NCBI RefSeq assembly: GCF_011752565.1
Contig: NZ_VWXK01000012.1
Location: forward strand, 1-64,000
Reading direction: 5' to 3'
From: Pantoea sp. Ap-967
Lineage (GTDB): Bacteria; Pseudomonadota; Gammaproteobacteria; Pseudomonadales; Pseudomonadaceae
Length of the DNA: 64,000 bases
Made by a program: the position numbers and the translations under genes. Below, one piece after another: positions 8,401 through 17,395 of this stretch (positions are counted from its first letter, which is position 1; every line of letters begins with the position of its first letter). The notes under the pieces were generated by a model that did no database searches, was not told the origin of the DNA, and saw only the letters and a program-made list of their open reading frames with translations.

Positions 8401-8484
8401 CCGGCCTCTTCGCGGGCAAGCCCGCCCCTACAAACGGTGAGGCCATCCATGTAGGAGCGGGCTTGCCCCGCGAAGAGGCCGGCA
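8401..8484. repeat. Inverted pair of putida-type REP elements
   Basis: CCGGCCTCTTCGCGGGCAAG (from 8401) and GTAGGAGCGGGCTTGCCCC (from 8451) face each other, with an 18-bp spacer, downstream of the HexR-like gene. Such pairs can fold into a large cruciform or hairpin. Confidence 0.9.
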
Positions 8485-8498
8485 CAGACAAACACAAA

Positions 8499-9365
8499 TC
8501 AGTCGTCGGTAGCCTTGATCGACTTGGGCGACAAACGCAGGCTGCGCAAGCTGCGCTTCACACTCTTGAGGTGATTGACCAGGCTCGGCCCACGGGCCAT
8601 GGCCACGCCCATGGCCAGCACGTCGATCACCACCAGGTGGGCGATACGCGAGGTCAGCGGCGTATAGATTTCGGTGTCTTCATGCACATCGATGGCCAGG
8701 TTGACCGTCGACAGCTCCGCCAGCGGCGTTGCGCTTGGGCATAGGGTAATCAGGTTGGCCCCACTCTCGCGCACCAGGTTGGCAGTGATCAGCAAATCCT
8801 TGGAGCGCCCCGACTGGGAAATGCACACTGCCACATCACCCGGCTTGAGGGTAACGGCCGACATCGCCTGCATGTGCGGGTCGGAATAGGCCGCAGCGCT
8901 GAGCAACAGGCGGAAGAACTTGTGCTGGGCATCTGCCGCTACCGCGCCGGAAGCGCCAAAGCCATAGAACTCCACGCGCTGCGCCTGGGCCATGGCACTC
9001 ACGGCCTGTTGCAGGGCGTGCGGGTCGAGGTGTTCGCGCACTTCCATCAGGGTATGCAGGGTGGTGTCGAAGATCTTCAGGCTGTAGTCGGCAACCGAGT
9101 CGTCTTCATGGATGGCGAACTGGCCGAAACTGGCGCCGGCGGCCAGGCTTTGCGCCAGCTTGAGCTTGAGGTCCTGGAAGCCCGAACAGCCGATCGCCCG
9201 GCAGAATCGCACGATGGTCGGCTCACTGATGCCCACGCTGTGCGCCAGGTCGGCCATCGAGCTGTGCATGACGGCAGCCGGGTCGAGCAGCACGTGGTCG
9301 GCCACTTTCAGTTCCGATTTGCGCAGCAGGTGGCGCGATTGGGCGATATGTTGCAACAGATTCAC
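8499..9365 (-). CDS. HexR-type RpiR-family transcriptional regulator
   Basis: 288 aa. N-terminal HTH_6 DNA-binding domain (about 1-77; recognition region HSVGISEPTIVRFCRAIGC) and C-terminal SIS sugar-phosphate-binding domain (about 125-250; FYGFGASGAVAADAQHKFFR). HexR represses glucose catabolic genes and is released by KDPG. The gene is divergent from a glucose-6-phosphate dehydrogenase gene, with a HexR-like palindrome between them. No pgl, eda, edd or glk is adjacent, unlike the main hexR-zwf-pgl-eda cluster of P. putida. This is therefore probably a second, paralogous hexR-zwf pair (inference). Confidence 0.9.
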   Translation of the reverse strand: MNLLQHIAQSRHLLRKSELKVADHVLLDPAAVMHSSMADLAHSVGISEPTIVRFCRAIGCSGFQDLKLKLAQSLAAGASFGQFAIHEDDSVADYSLKIFDTTLHTLMEVREHLDPHALQQAVSAMAQAQRVEFYGFGASGAVAADAQHKFFRLLLSAAAYSDPHMQAMSAVTLKPGDVAVCISQSGRSKDLLITANLVRESGANLITLCPSATPLAELSTVNLAIDVHEDTEIYTPLTSRIAHLVVIDVLAMGVAMARGPSLVNHLKSVKRSLRSLRLSPKSIKATDD

Positions 9366-9409
9366 GGGCTGGACTCGGTTATGATCGGCTGGCCGGGATG
9401 TAGCTTTCT

Positions 9410-9424
9410 TGTAGTTATACTACA
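9410..9424. promoter_or_regulatory. HexR-like operator
   Basis: TGTAGT-TAT-ACTACA, a perfect 6-bp inverted repeat with a 3-bp A/T centre. It matches the form of HexR sites known in gamma-proteobacteria (TGTAATNNNATTACA type). It sits in the 103-bp divergent promoter region, 45 bp from each start codon, so it could control both genes. Confidence 0.75.
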
Positions 9425-9468
9425 TGGACGCCAACCCGCCCAGTTAAACGAACGTGGAGAGTGGTGGT

Positions 9469-10911
9469 TTGACTATCCCTTGCGACATTCTGGTGTTCGG
9501 TGGCACCGGTGACCTGGCCCTGCACAAACTGCTGCCAGCGCTGTATCACCTGTTCCGCGAGGCACGCCTGAACAACGCCGTGCGCATCATCGCCCTCGCC
9601 CGCCGCCCCATCAGCCGTGACCAGTACCTCGCGCTTGCCGAGCGCCACTGCCGGGCCCAGGTCGCCCGCCAGGACTTCGAAGAGGAAGTGTGGCAGCGGT
9701 TTTCCGCACGGCTGGACTACTTCCCCATGGACGCCGCGCAAAGCGCCGATTTCGGCCGCCTGGCGCGTTACCTGGGCGAGCCTGGAGGGCTGACGCGCAT
9801 CTACTACCTGGCCACCGCCCCCAACCTGTTCGTGCCGATTGCCAACCACCTGCGGGTCGCCGGGCTTGCCGACAGCGAAGCACGCATCGTGCTGGAAAAA
9901 CCCATCGGCCACTCCCTGGCCTCGGCCACTGCCATCAACGAAGCGATTGGCGCGGTGTTCGACGAACCCCAGGTGTTTCGCATCGACCACTACCTGGGCA
10001 AGGAGACAGTGCAGAACCTCATGGCCCTGCGCTTTGCCAATGCCCTGCTGGAACCGGTATGGCGCAATGGCCAGGTCGACCATGTGCAGATCAGCGTGTG
10101 CGAAACCCTTGGCGTGGAAAACCGCGGCGGCTACTACGACCGCGCCGGGGCCACCCGCGACATGCTGCAGAACCACCTGCTGCAGCTGCTGTGCCTGGTG
10201 GCCATGGAGCCGCCGGCGCAGTTCGAGGCCGAGGCGGTACGCGACGAGAAAGTGAAGGTGCTGCGGGCGCTCAAGCCGATCACCGGCCAGGACGTGCAGG
10301 ACAAGACCGTGCGCGGCCAGTACGGCGCCGGCTACATCGGGGGCCAGGAGGTGCCGGCCTATTACTTCGAAAAGGACGTGGACAACGACAGCGACAGCGA
10401 AACCTTCGTCGCCGTGCATGCCCACATCGAAAACTGGCGCTGGGCCGGCGTGCCGTTCTACTTGCGCACCGGCAAGCGCATGGCGCGGCGCTCGTCGCAG
10501 ATCGTCATCCAGTTCAAGCCAGTGCCGCATGAGCTGTTCAACGGCGGCCAGGTCAACCAGTTGCTGATCCAGCTACAGCCGGATGAGCGCATCAGCCTGC
10601 GCATGATGACCAAGAGCCCGGGCAAGGGCATGCGCCTGGAACCCGTCGACCTGGACCTCAACCTGGCCCAGGTATTCGGCCAGACCCGCCGCTGGGAGGC
10701 CTATGAGCGCCTGCTGCTGGACATCCTCGAAGGCGATTCGACGCTGTTCATGCGCCGCGACGAAGTAGAGGCCGCCTGGGCTTGGGTCGACCCGATCATC
10801 AAGGGCTGGGAGGAGCACTTCCAGGCGCCCCGCCACTATGCGGCCGGCAGCAATGGCCCGGAGCAGGCCAACAGCCTGTTGGCGCGCCATGGCCGGCATT
10901 GGCATGCCTGA
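9469..10911 (+). CDS. zwf: Glucose-6-phosphate 1-dehydrogenase
   Basis: 480 aa from a TTG at 9469, preferred over the in-frame GTG at 9454 because GGAGAG sits 7 nt upstream. Visible motifs: the dinucleotide-binding FGGTGDLALHKL near the N-terminus and the active-site RIDHYLGKE (about 171-179). It oxidises glucose-6-phosphate to 6-phosphogluconolactone with NAD(P)+ and feeds the Entner-Doudoroff pathway. It appears to be the isoenzyme that stands alone with a HexR-type regulator rather than the zwf-pgl-eda copy (zwfB-like by position). Convergent with the GGDEF-EAL gene, with 12 bp between stops. Confidence 0.93.
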   Translation: MTIPCDILVFGGTGDLALHKLLPALYHLFREARLNNAVRIIALARRPISRDQYLALAERHCRAQVARQDFEEEVWQRFSARLDYFPMDAAQSADFGRLARYLGEPGGLTRIYYLATAPNLFVPIANHLRVAGLADSEARIVLEKPIGHSLASATAINEAIGAVFDEPQVFRIDHYLGKETVQNLMALRFANALLEPVWRNGQVDHVQISVCETLGVENRGGYYDRAGATRDMLQNHLLQLLCLVAMEPPAQFEAEAVRDEKVKVLRALKPITGQDVQDKTVRGQYGAGYIGGQEVPAYYFEKDVDNDSDSETFVAVHAHIENWRWAGVPFYLRTGKRMARRSSQIVIQFKPVPHELFNGGQVNQLLIQLQPDERISLRMMTKSPGKGMRLEPVDLDLNLAQVFGQTRRWEAYERLLLDILEGDSTLFMRRDEVEAAWAWVDPIIKGWEEHFQAPRHYAAGSNGPEQANSLLARHGRHWHA

Positions 10912-10923
10912 ACCGCCCGTGGC

Positions 10924-13284
10924 TCAGGCTTGCCGCGGGCTGGCCAGCAAGCGCCGGAACTCCGGCTCGGGGATGGGCCGGCTGATCAGGTAGCCCTGGG
11001 CCTCATCACAGGCCTGCTCGCGCAGGAACGCCAGTTGCTGTGGCGTTTCCACCCCTTCCGCCACCACCTTCAGGCCCAGGCTGCCGGCCATGGTGATGAT
11101 CGCCCGGGTGATGGCCGCGTCCTGGCTGCCTTCGTGCAGGCCGCGGATGAAGGCCTGGTCGATTTTCACGTAATCCACCGGCAGGCGCTTGAGGTAGCTC
11201 AGGGATGAATAGCCTGTGCCAAAGTCGTCGATGGCCAGTTGTACGCCCAGGGTGTGCAGCTGTTCGAAGGTGGTGATGATGTGTTCCACGTTGTCCAGCA
11301 GCTGGCTTTCCGTCAGCTCCAGTTCCAGCTGCTGCGGCGCCAGCCCGGTTTCCTCCAGCACCTGGCGCACCAGGCTCACCAGCTTGCCCTGGCGCAGTTG
11401 GTACACCGACAGGTTCACCGAAACCCGAACCTCCAGGCCATCGCGCAGCCACTGGCAAGCGTGTTCGCAAGCGCGGCGCAGCACGAACTCGCCCATGGGT
11501 GCGATCAGCCCGGTTTCTTCGGCCAGGCCAATGAACTCGCCGGGCGGCACCATACCGCGTTGCGGGTGCTGCCAGCGCACCAGCGCCTCGGCCGCGTGCA
11601 GGCGGCCGGTGCGCAGGCACAGCTTGGGTTGGTAATAGACCAGCAGCTGGCCTTCCTCGAGGGCCCGGCGCAACTGGGTTTCCAGCTGCAGGCGCTCCAG
11701 GGTGCTGGCCCGCAGGCTCTCGGTGTAGAACTGGAAATTATCGCCGCCCAGGTGCTTGGCATGTTGCTTGGCCATATCGGCCTGGCTGATCAAGGTGTCG
11801 ACGTCCAGCGAGGCGTCGGTGAGCATGCTGATGCCCACCGAGGCGCTGACCACCACTTCATGGTCGTTCAGGCGCTGGGGCACACGCAGCTTGTTCAGCA
11901 ACCGGGTGGTCACCCGCACCAGGCTGGACAGGTTGCTGTAGCCGTCGAACAGCACGGCGAACTCATCACCCGACAGCCGCGCCACGGTGTCGGCCTCAGG
12001 CACGGTGCTGGCAATGCGCCGGGCGATCTTGCGGATCAGTTGGTCGGCCAGCTCATGGCCCAGGCTTTCATTGAGCAGCTTGAAGCGGTCCAGGTCGATG
12101 TGCAGCAGCGCCAGGCTGCGGCCGCTGTGGCGTACTCGCTGGCTGGCTTCGAGCAGGCGCAGGCGGAACAGCGCACGGTTGGCCAGGCCACTCAACTCGT
12201 CGTAGTGCGCCAGGTAGCGCAAGCGCTCCTCGGAGGCACGTCGCGCCGACAGGTCGGTGAAGAAGCCAACCACCTGGCTCAATCGGCCTTCGGTATCGCG
12301 CACCGCGGTAAGGCGCAACCATTGCGGGTGCAACTCGCCTTGCCGGCGTGCTTCCACCAGCTCGCCTTGCCAGCCGCCTTGTACCTGCAGCGCCTGCTCG
12401 ATCGTCTGGCTGTGGCGACGGGCGTCGCTGCTGCACGGCAGCTCGAAGAACTCGTGCCCCAGCAACTGCGCGCGCTCGTACCCGGTCATCTGGCAATAGG
12501 GCTGGTTCACGGCCAGTACCACGAAGTCGGCGCTGAACACCGCAATGCCATCGTTGCTGGCTTCGAACACTGTCGCGGCCAGGCGCTGCTGTTCTTCCAA
12601 CACCTTCTGCGCTGAAATGCGCTGCAGGTCCTGGTTCAAGGCCTGGTTCTGGAAGCGCCGCAACAGGCTGCGGTCGAGCAGGCGATTGACCTGCCAGGCC
12701 ACCACCATCAAGGCCGCCAGCAGGATCAGCCCCAGCCAGCCCCAACCCTGTTGCTGGCCGGTATCGAAGTAGAACAGAAAGGCGATTGGCGGCAGCAGGC
12801 AGGGCAAGGCGAAACTGAGAAACGCCGGCAGGCTGACTGCGTAGGCGATGCTGGCGCTCAGGGTAGCCATGCCCAGCAGGCCGAAAACCCAGGCCTGCTG
12901 CAGGAAGTTTTCCTCCGGCACCAGGGCGATGGCGGCGCAGGCCAGGGTCAGGCCGCTGAACGCAGAACCTGCCAGGAACATGCGCCGCCAGGCACGGCTG
13001 GCCTGGCGCTGGGGCGCCGCTGCCTCGAACGCCGCCACCTGGATGACCCGCAAGGCCACCAACGCCAGCAGCCAGACCAGCCACACGATCACCAACAGGT
13101 AGCGCGCCGGGCTCCACAACAGCCAGGCACACAGCAGGCCGTTGAACAACATGAACAGAGTGGGCAACAACGAGCCCTGGTAAAGCAGGCGGGTTCGCTC
13201 CACGGACAGTTGGGTGGCGAATTGCCTGCGCACGTTCCGTGTCACTTCCGGTGATACTCCGATCACCGTGCATTGCTGGGTCAT
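10924..13284 (-). CDS. Membrane-anchored PAS-GGDEF-EAL protein (c-di-GMP turnover)
   Basis: 786 aa. A hydrophobic N-terminal region (about 30-205) with around six membrane segments is followed by a linker coil, a PAS domain (about 235-345), GGDEF (about 350-510) and EAL (about 520-775). The GGDEF signature reads SGDEF. The EAL domain keeps EALVRW, NLSVYQL, ELTESQLL, DDFGTGYSSL and the KIDQAFI lysine, so phosphodiesterase activity is likely, while cyclase activity is uncertain. It would sense a membrane or PAS ligand and adjust c-di-GMP. Single-gene unit, convergent with zwf and divergent from uvrD. Confidence 0.9.
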   Translation of the reverse strand: MTQQCTVIGVSPEVTRNVRRQFATQLSVERTRLLYQGSLLPTLFMLFNGLLCAWLLWSPARYLLVIVWLVWLLALVALRVIQVAAFEAAAPQRQASRAWRRMFLAGSAFSGLTLACAAIALVPEENFLQQAWVFGLLGMATLSASIAYAVSLPAFLSFALPCLLPPIAFLFYFDTGQQQGWGWLGLILLAALMVVAWQVNRLLDRSLLRRFQNQALNQDLQRISAQKVLEEQQRLAATVFEASNDGIAVFSADFVVLAVNQPYCQMTGYERAQLLGHEFFELPCSSDARRHSQTIEQALQVQGGWQGELVEARRQGELHPQWLRLTAVRDTEGRLSQVVGFFTDLSARRASEERLRYLAHYDELSGLANRALFRLRLLEASQRVRHSGRSLALLHIDLDRFKLLNESLGHELADQLIRKIARRIASTVPEADTVARLSGDEFAVLFDGYSNLSSLVRVTTRLLNKLRVPQRLNDHEVVVSASVGISMLTDASLDVDTLISQADMAKQHAKHLGGDNFQFYTESLRASTLERLQLETQLRRALEEGQLLVYYQPKLCLRTGRLHAAEALVRWQHPQRGMVPPGEFIGLAEETGLIAPMGEFVLRRACEHACQWLRDGLEVRVSVNLSVYQLRQGKLVSLVRQVLEETGLAPQQLELELTESQLLDNVEHIITTFEQLHTLGVQLAIDDFGTGYSSLSYLKRLPVDYVKIDQAFIRGLHEGSQDAAITRAIITMAGSLGLKVVAEGVETPQQLAFLREQACDEAQGYLISRPIPEPEFRRLLASPRQA

Positions 13285-13475
13285 GGCGCTGATTCTTGTA
13301 GAGTTCTTGTTATGGTTGGCACTGAACGAGCAGCGATCTTACACAAGCGATGCGGTCGACCAAACTGCTCCAGGTCATCTTTCACCTGGCCTTGGCGATG
13401 AATGGCTCGCTGCAGGGTGAATATTTATACAGTGCAGTGTTTGCCCCGTAACCTGCCTCCCCCTAGAATGGCCGC

Positions 13476-15662
13476 ATGCACACAGACGACCTCTCCCTCC
13501 TGCTGAACTCCCTCAACGATGCCCAACGCCAGGCCGTCGCGGCCACGCTTGGGCGTCAGCTGGTGCTTGCTGGCGCCGGTTCCGGTAAAACCCGCGTGCT
13601 GGTGCACCGCATCGCCTGGCTGATCCAGGTCGAGCAAGCCTCGCCGCATTCGATCCTGTCGGTGACCTTCACCAACAAGGCCGCCGCCGAGATGCGCCAG
13701 CGGATCGAACAGCTGCTGGGCATCAACCCGGCGGGCATGTGGGTGGGCACCTTCCACGGCCTGGCGCACCGCCTGCTGCGGGCGCACTGGCAGGAAGCGC
13801 GGCTGGTGCAGAACTTCCAGATCCTCGACAGCGACGACCAGCAGCGCCTGATCAAGCGGGTGATGCGCGAACTGGGCCTGGACGAACAGAAATGGCCAGC
13901 CCGCCAGGCCCAGTGGTTCATCAATGGGCAGAAGGACGAAGGCCTGCGGCCACAGCATATCCAGGCCGGTGGCGACCTGTTCCTGCAGACCATGCGTGAC
14001 GTCTACAGCGCCTACGAGCAGGCCTGCGAACGCGCCGGGGTCATCGATTTCTCCGAGCTGCTGCTGCGTGCCCTCGACCTGTGGCGCGACCACCCCGGCC
14101 TGCTGGAACATTACCAGCGCCGTTTCCGCCACCTGCTGGTGGACGAATTCCAGGACACCAACGCCGTGCAGTACGCCTGGCTGCGCCTGCTGGCCGGCAA
14201 GAACGGCGGCAGCCTGATGGCCGTGGGCGACGACGACCAGTCGATCTACGGCTGGCGCGGCGCGAAGATCGAAAACATCCACCAGTACACCGCCGACTTT
14301 CCCGATGCCGAGATGATCCGCCTGGAGCAGAACTACCGCTCCACCGGCGGTATCCTCAAGGCGGCCAACGCGCTGATTGCCAACAACAGCGGGCGCCTGG
14401 GCAAGGAACTGTGGACCGACATGGGCGAAGGCGAGCCGCTGACGCTGTACGCGGCCTACAACGAGCACGACGAAGCGCGCTACGTGGTCGAAACCATCGA
14501 AAGCCTTATAAAGCAAGGCAACGCGCGCAGCGACATCGCCATCCTGTACCGCTCCAACGCCCAGTCGCGGGTGCTGGAGGAAGCGCTGCTGCGCGAACGC
14601 ATTCCCTACCGCATCTATGGCGGCCAGCGCTTCTTCGAACGCGCTGAAATCAAGAATGCCATGGCCTACCTGCGCCTGATCGAGGGCCGTGGCAACGATG
14701 CCGCCCTGGAGCGAGTCATCAACGTGCCGCCGCGTGGCATTGGCGAGAAAACCGTCGAGGCCATCCGCGAGCATGCCCGCCACAGCCAGCTGTCGATGTG
14801 GGAAGCGATGTGCCAGCTGCTCGCCGCCAAGGCCCTCAAGGGCCGTGCGGCCAGTGCCCTGGGCGCCTTCATCGAACTGATCGAGGGCTTGGCCGGCAAG
14901 GTCGCGGACATGCCCCTGCACACCATGACCCAAACGGCCATCGAGCAGTCCGGGCTGATTATCTATCACCAGGAAGAAAAGGGTGAAAAGGGCCAGGCAC
15001 GGGTAGAAAACCTTGAGGAACTGGTGAGCGCTGCGCGCAACTTCGAGCCCAGCGAAGATGACGACGACCTGTCGCCACTGTCGGCGTTTCTCGGCCATGC
15101 CTCGCTGGAAGCCGGCGACGCCCAGGCCGACGAACACGAAGACAGCATCCAGCTGATGACCCTGCACAGCGCCAAGGGCCTGGAGTTCCCGTTCGTGTTC
15201 CTGGTGGGCATGGAAGAAGGCCTGTTCCCGCACAAGATGAGCCTGGAAGAGCCCGGCCGCCTGGAAGAGGAACGCCGCCTGGCCTACGTGGGCATCACCC
15301 GCGCCATGCGCCAGCTGATCATGACCTATGCCGAAACGCGGCGGCTGTACGGGAGCGAAACCTACAATAAGGTGTCTCGTTTCGTACGCGAGATTCCGAG
15401 CGGCCTGGTTCAGGAAGTTCGGCTTTCCAACAGCGTCAGCCGGCCATTCGGTGGCTCGACCAGCACGGCCAGCAGCCTGTTCGCCAATGCCGCCATTCCC
15501 CAGACCGCCTTCAACCTGGGCCAGCGGGTGCAGCACGCGGTGTTCGGCGAAGGGGTGATCCTCAACTTCGAGGGCTCCGGCGCCCAGGCACGGGTGCAGG
15601 TGAACTTTGCCGAAGGCAGCAAATGGCTGATGCTCGGCTACGCCAAGCTCGAAGCCCTCTGA
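13476..15662 (+). CDS. uvrD: DNA helicase II (UvrD), SF1 3'-5' helicase
   Basis: 728 aa, the usual UvrD size. Walker A AGAGSGKT at residues 32-39, the DEFQDTN helicase motif II, and YVGITRA/LYG near the C-terminal motif VI region. The C-terminal tail includes the UvrD/PcrA segment QRVQHAVFGEGVIL. It unwinds DNA in nucleotide-excision and mismatch repair. The Shine-Dalgarno before the ATG is weak, but MHTDDLSLLLNSLNDAQRQA is the expected N-terminus. A large antisense open frame covers the gene and is a composition artefact. Confidence 0.95.
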   Translation: MHTDDLSLLLNSLNDAQRQAVAATLGRQLVLAGAGSGKTRVLVHRIAWLIQVEQASPHSILSVTFTNKAAAEMRQRIEQLLGINPAGMWVGTFHGLAHRLLRAHWQEARLVQNFQILDSDDQQRLIKRVMRELGLDEQKWPARQAQWFINGQKDEGLRPQHIQAGGDLFLQTMRDVYSAYEQACERAGVIDFSELLLRALDLWRDHPGLLEHYQRRFRHLLVDEFQDTNAVQYAWLRLLAGKNGGSLMAVGDDDQSIYGWRGAKIENIHQYTADFPDAEMIRLEQNYRSTGGILKAANALIANNSGRLGKELWTDMGEGEPLTLYAAYNEHDEARYVVETIESLIKQGNARSDIAILYRSNAQSRVLEEALLRERIPYRIYGGQRFFERAEIKNAMAYLRLIEGRGNDAALERVINVPPRGIGEKTVEAIREHARHSQLSMWEAMCQLLAAKALKGRAASALGAFIELIEGLAGKVADMPLHTMTQTAIEQSGLIIYHQEEKGEKGQARVENLEELVSAARNFEPSEDDDDLSPLSAFLGHASLEAGDAQADEHEDSIQLMTLHSAKGLEFPFVFLVGMEEGLFPHKMSLEEPGRLEEERRLAYVGITRAMRQLIMTYAETRRLYGSETYNKVSRFVREIPSGLVQEVRLSNSVSRPFGGSTSTASSLFANAAIPQTAFNLGQRVQHAVFGEGVILNFEGSGAQARVQVNFAEGSKWLMLGYAKLEAL

Positions 15663-15679
15663 ACCCCAAACACTTCCCG

Positions 15680-15792
15680 GTAGGAGCGACAGCATGTCGC
15701 GATGGGCTGCAAAGCAGCCCTCCATGCTGCAAGCACAACGCGCGATCAGGGGCTGCTAGCGCACCCCATCGCGACATACTGTCGCTCCTACC
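15680..15792. repeat. Inverted REP pair (CGACAGCATGTCGCGATGG class)
   Basis: GTAGGAGCGACAGCATGTCG (15680-) and CGACATACTGTCGCTCCTAC (ending 15792) are nearly reverse complements about 60 bp apart. They occupy most of the 243-bp gap between uvrD and the Tim44-domain gene. Confidence 0.85.
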
Positions 15793-15905
15793 AGGGGCCA
15801 GCGCAGGGTTCAGGCAAAAGCTGGAAACATCTTGTCGCTGGTCATGTGCACAGGAACCTGTGCACCATGACGCGCGTGCAATCCACAACAGGGGAAATCC
15901 CATCT

Positions 15906-16769
15906 ATGCAACGTTTTCTTAGCATCGCACTGGCGCTCTGCGTCGGCCTGACGCTGAGCCTGGACGCCAACGCCAAGCGTTTCGGCGGCGGCAAGAGCTC
16001 GGGCGCCGCGCCAATCCACCAAACCCGCCAGGCCACGCCAACCACGCCTGCCGCCGCGCCGACCGCACCTGGCCGCGCACCAGCGGCCGCCAGCGGTGCT
16101 TCGCGCTGGCTGGGCCCACTGGCCGGCCTCGCTGCCGGTGGCTTGCTGGCCTCCATGTTCATGGGTGATGGCTTCCAGGGCATGCAGATCATGGACTTCC
16201 TGATCATGGGCCTGATCGCCTTCCTGGTGTTCCGCTTCATCGCCGCGCGCCGTCGCCAGCAGCAGCCGCAAATGGCCGCTCCAGGCCACGCGCCGTTCCA
16301 GCGTGAAGCCCATGGCCAGGCCGCTCAACCGGCCCAGCAGACCATCTTCGGGGGTTCGGCCGCACCTGCCGCCGCAGCCGCACCGGTGATCAATGCCCCG
16401 GCCTGGTTCAACGAGCAGAGCTTCCTGGCCGCTGCGCGCAACCACTTCCAGGCGCTGCAGCAGCACTGGGATGCCAACGAAATGGACAAGATTGCCGAAT
16501 TCGTCACCCCGCAAATGCTTGAATTCCTCAAGCGCGAGCGTGCCGAACTGGGTGATGGCTTCCAGTCCACCTACATCGACAACCTCGATGTGCAGTTGGA
16601 CGGCGTTGATGATCGCGCCGACCGCACCGACGCCACCCTGACCTTCCGTGGCGTGTCGAAGAACTCGCGCTTCGACCAGGGTGAGGCCTTCAGCGAAAGC
16701 TGGCACATGGTTCGCGCCCAGGGCGACAACCAGCCTTGGTTGGTTGCCGGTATCCGTCAGAACGGTTAA
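15906..16769 (+). CDS. Tim44-like domain membrane protein
   Basis: 287 aa from the ATG at 15906; the frame is open upstream through the REP pair, but only this start gives a signal-like N-terminus (MQRFLSIALALCVGLTLSLD, then ANAKRFGGGKS). A Pro/Ala/Thr-rich stretch and two hydrophobic segments (about 57-75 and 80-100) precede a Gln/Ala-rich linker and the C-terminal Tim44-like domain (about 150-287, AWFNEQSFLAAARNHFQALQ). The bacterial role is poorly known; the domain in mitochondria works in protein import. Followed by its own terminator. Confidence 0.88.
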   Translation: MQRFLSIALALCVGLTLSLDANAKRFGGGKSSGAAPIHQTRQATPTTPAAAPTAPGRAPAAASGASRWLGPLAGLAAGGLLASMFMGDGFQGMQIMDFLIMGLIAFLVFRFIAARRRQQQPQMAAPGHAPFQREAHGQAAQPAQQTIFGGSAAPAAAAAPVINAPAWFNEQSFLAAARNHFQALQQHWDANEMDKIAEFVTPQMLEFLKRERAELGDGFQSTYIDNLDVQLDGVDDRADRTDATLTFRGVSKNSRFDQGEAFSESWHMVRAQGDNQPWLVAGIRQNG

Positions 16770-16787
16770 CCGACGCGCGTTGTCCAA

Positions 16788-16814
16788 AAAACCCCGGGCC
16801 TGTCCCGGGGTTTT
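16788..16814 (+). terminator. Rho-independent terminator of the Tim44-domain gene
   Basis: AAAACCCCGGG-CCTGT-CCCGGGGTTTT, an 11-bp stem ending in a T-run, 19 bp after the stop codon. Confidence 0.92.
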
Positions 16815-16882
16815 GCTTTTGCCAAAGCAGGCTACTAGGGTATAACGCGCAGCGTTGTCATCAAGGTCAGAGGATGTGAACC

Positions 16883-17290
16883 GTGGAAGAAGTGATCGAA
16901 CAACTCCGTGAAGCCAATGAGCCAGTGCCCGTGCCGCTGGAGCTTCCCGATGAGGACCAGCTGGTTGAAATTGAAGAACAGCTGTTCATCAACATTCCCT
17001 TCGTGTTCAAGGAGTTCCTGCTGACTGTCAGTGATGTGGTGTACGGCTCGCTGGAGCCTGTGACCTGCACCGACCCGCAGTCGCACACCTACCTGCCCGA
17101 TGTGGCCGCCAACGCCTGGGACGCTGGCGTACCGCGCGACCTGATCCCGCTGTGCCAGGATGGCGGCAATTACTATTGCGTCGAGGAAGATGGCACCGTG
17201 GTGCTGTGGGACGGCGAAGAAGAAGTAATGAGCGAGGACAGCTGGGAATCGGTGTGGCACTGGGCGCGGGACGTTTGGCTGGAAAGCTGA
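16883..17290 (+). CDS. SMI1/KNR4 (SUKH) family protein
   Basis: 135 aa from a GTG at 16883, with AGAGGA 8 nt upstream. The only nearby ATG (16874) is followed at once by a stop. The family pattern is visible: an early Asp/Glu-rich helix (EQLFINIPFVFKEFLLTVSD), the GGNYYCV core with following acidic turn (EEDGTVVLWDGEE) and a Trp-rich C-terminal helix (ESVWHWARDVW). The protein is strongly acidic. SUKH proteins often act as immunity proteins to contact-dependent or polymorphic toxins, but no toxin gene is adjacent, so it may be housekeeping or an orphan immunity gene. Confidence 0.85.
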   Translation: MEEVIEQLREANEPVPVPLELPDEDQLVEIEEQLFINIPFVFKEFLLTVSDVVYGSLEPVTCTDPQSHTYLPDVAANAWDAGVPRDLIPLCQDGGNYYCVEEDGTVVLWDGEEEVMSEDSWESVWHWARDVWLES

Positions 17291-17302
17291 GTACCGTGCT
17301 TG

Positions 17303-17378
17303 CCCCATCGCGAGCTTTGCTCGCTCCTACCAGGCCGTAGCCTGATCCGGTAGGAGCGAGCAGAGCTCGCGATGCGCC
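17303..17378. repeat. Inverted REP pair (CGAGCAGAGCTCG class)
   Basis: CCCCATCGCGAGCTTTGCTC... (17303-17330) and GTAGGAGCGAGCAGAGCTCG... (17350-17378) face each other between two convergent genes (SUKH and antiporter). Confidence 0.88.
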
Positions 17379-17395
17379 GCACGCGGCGCCCTTCG

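Noticed and set aside
13425..15725. 766-codon open frame antisense to uvrD
   Set aside because: High-GC shadow of a strong sense gene; composition unlike a real protein, no family motifs, no ribosome-binding site.
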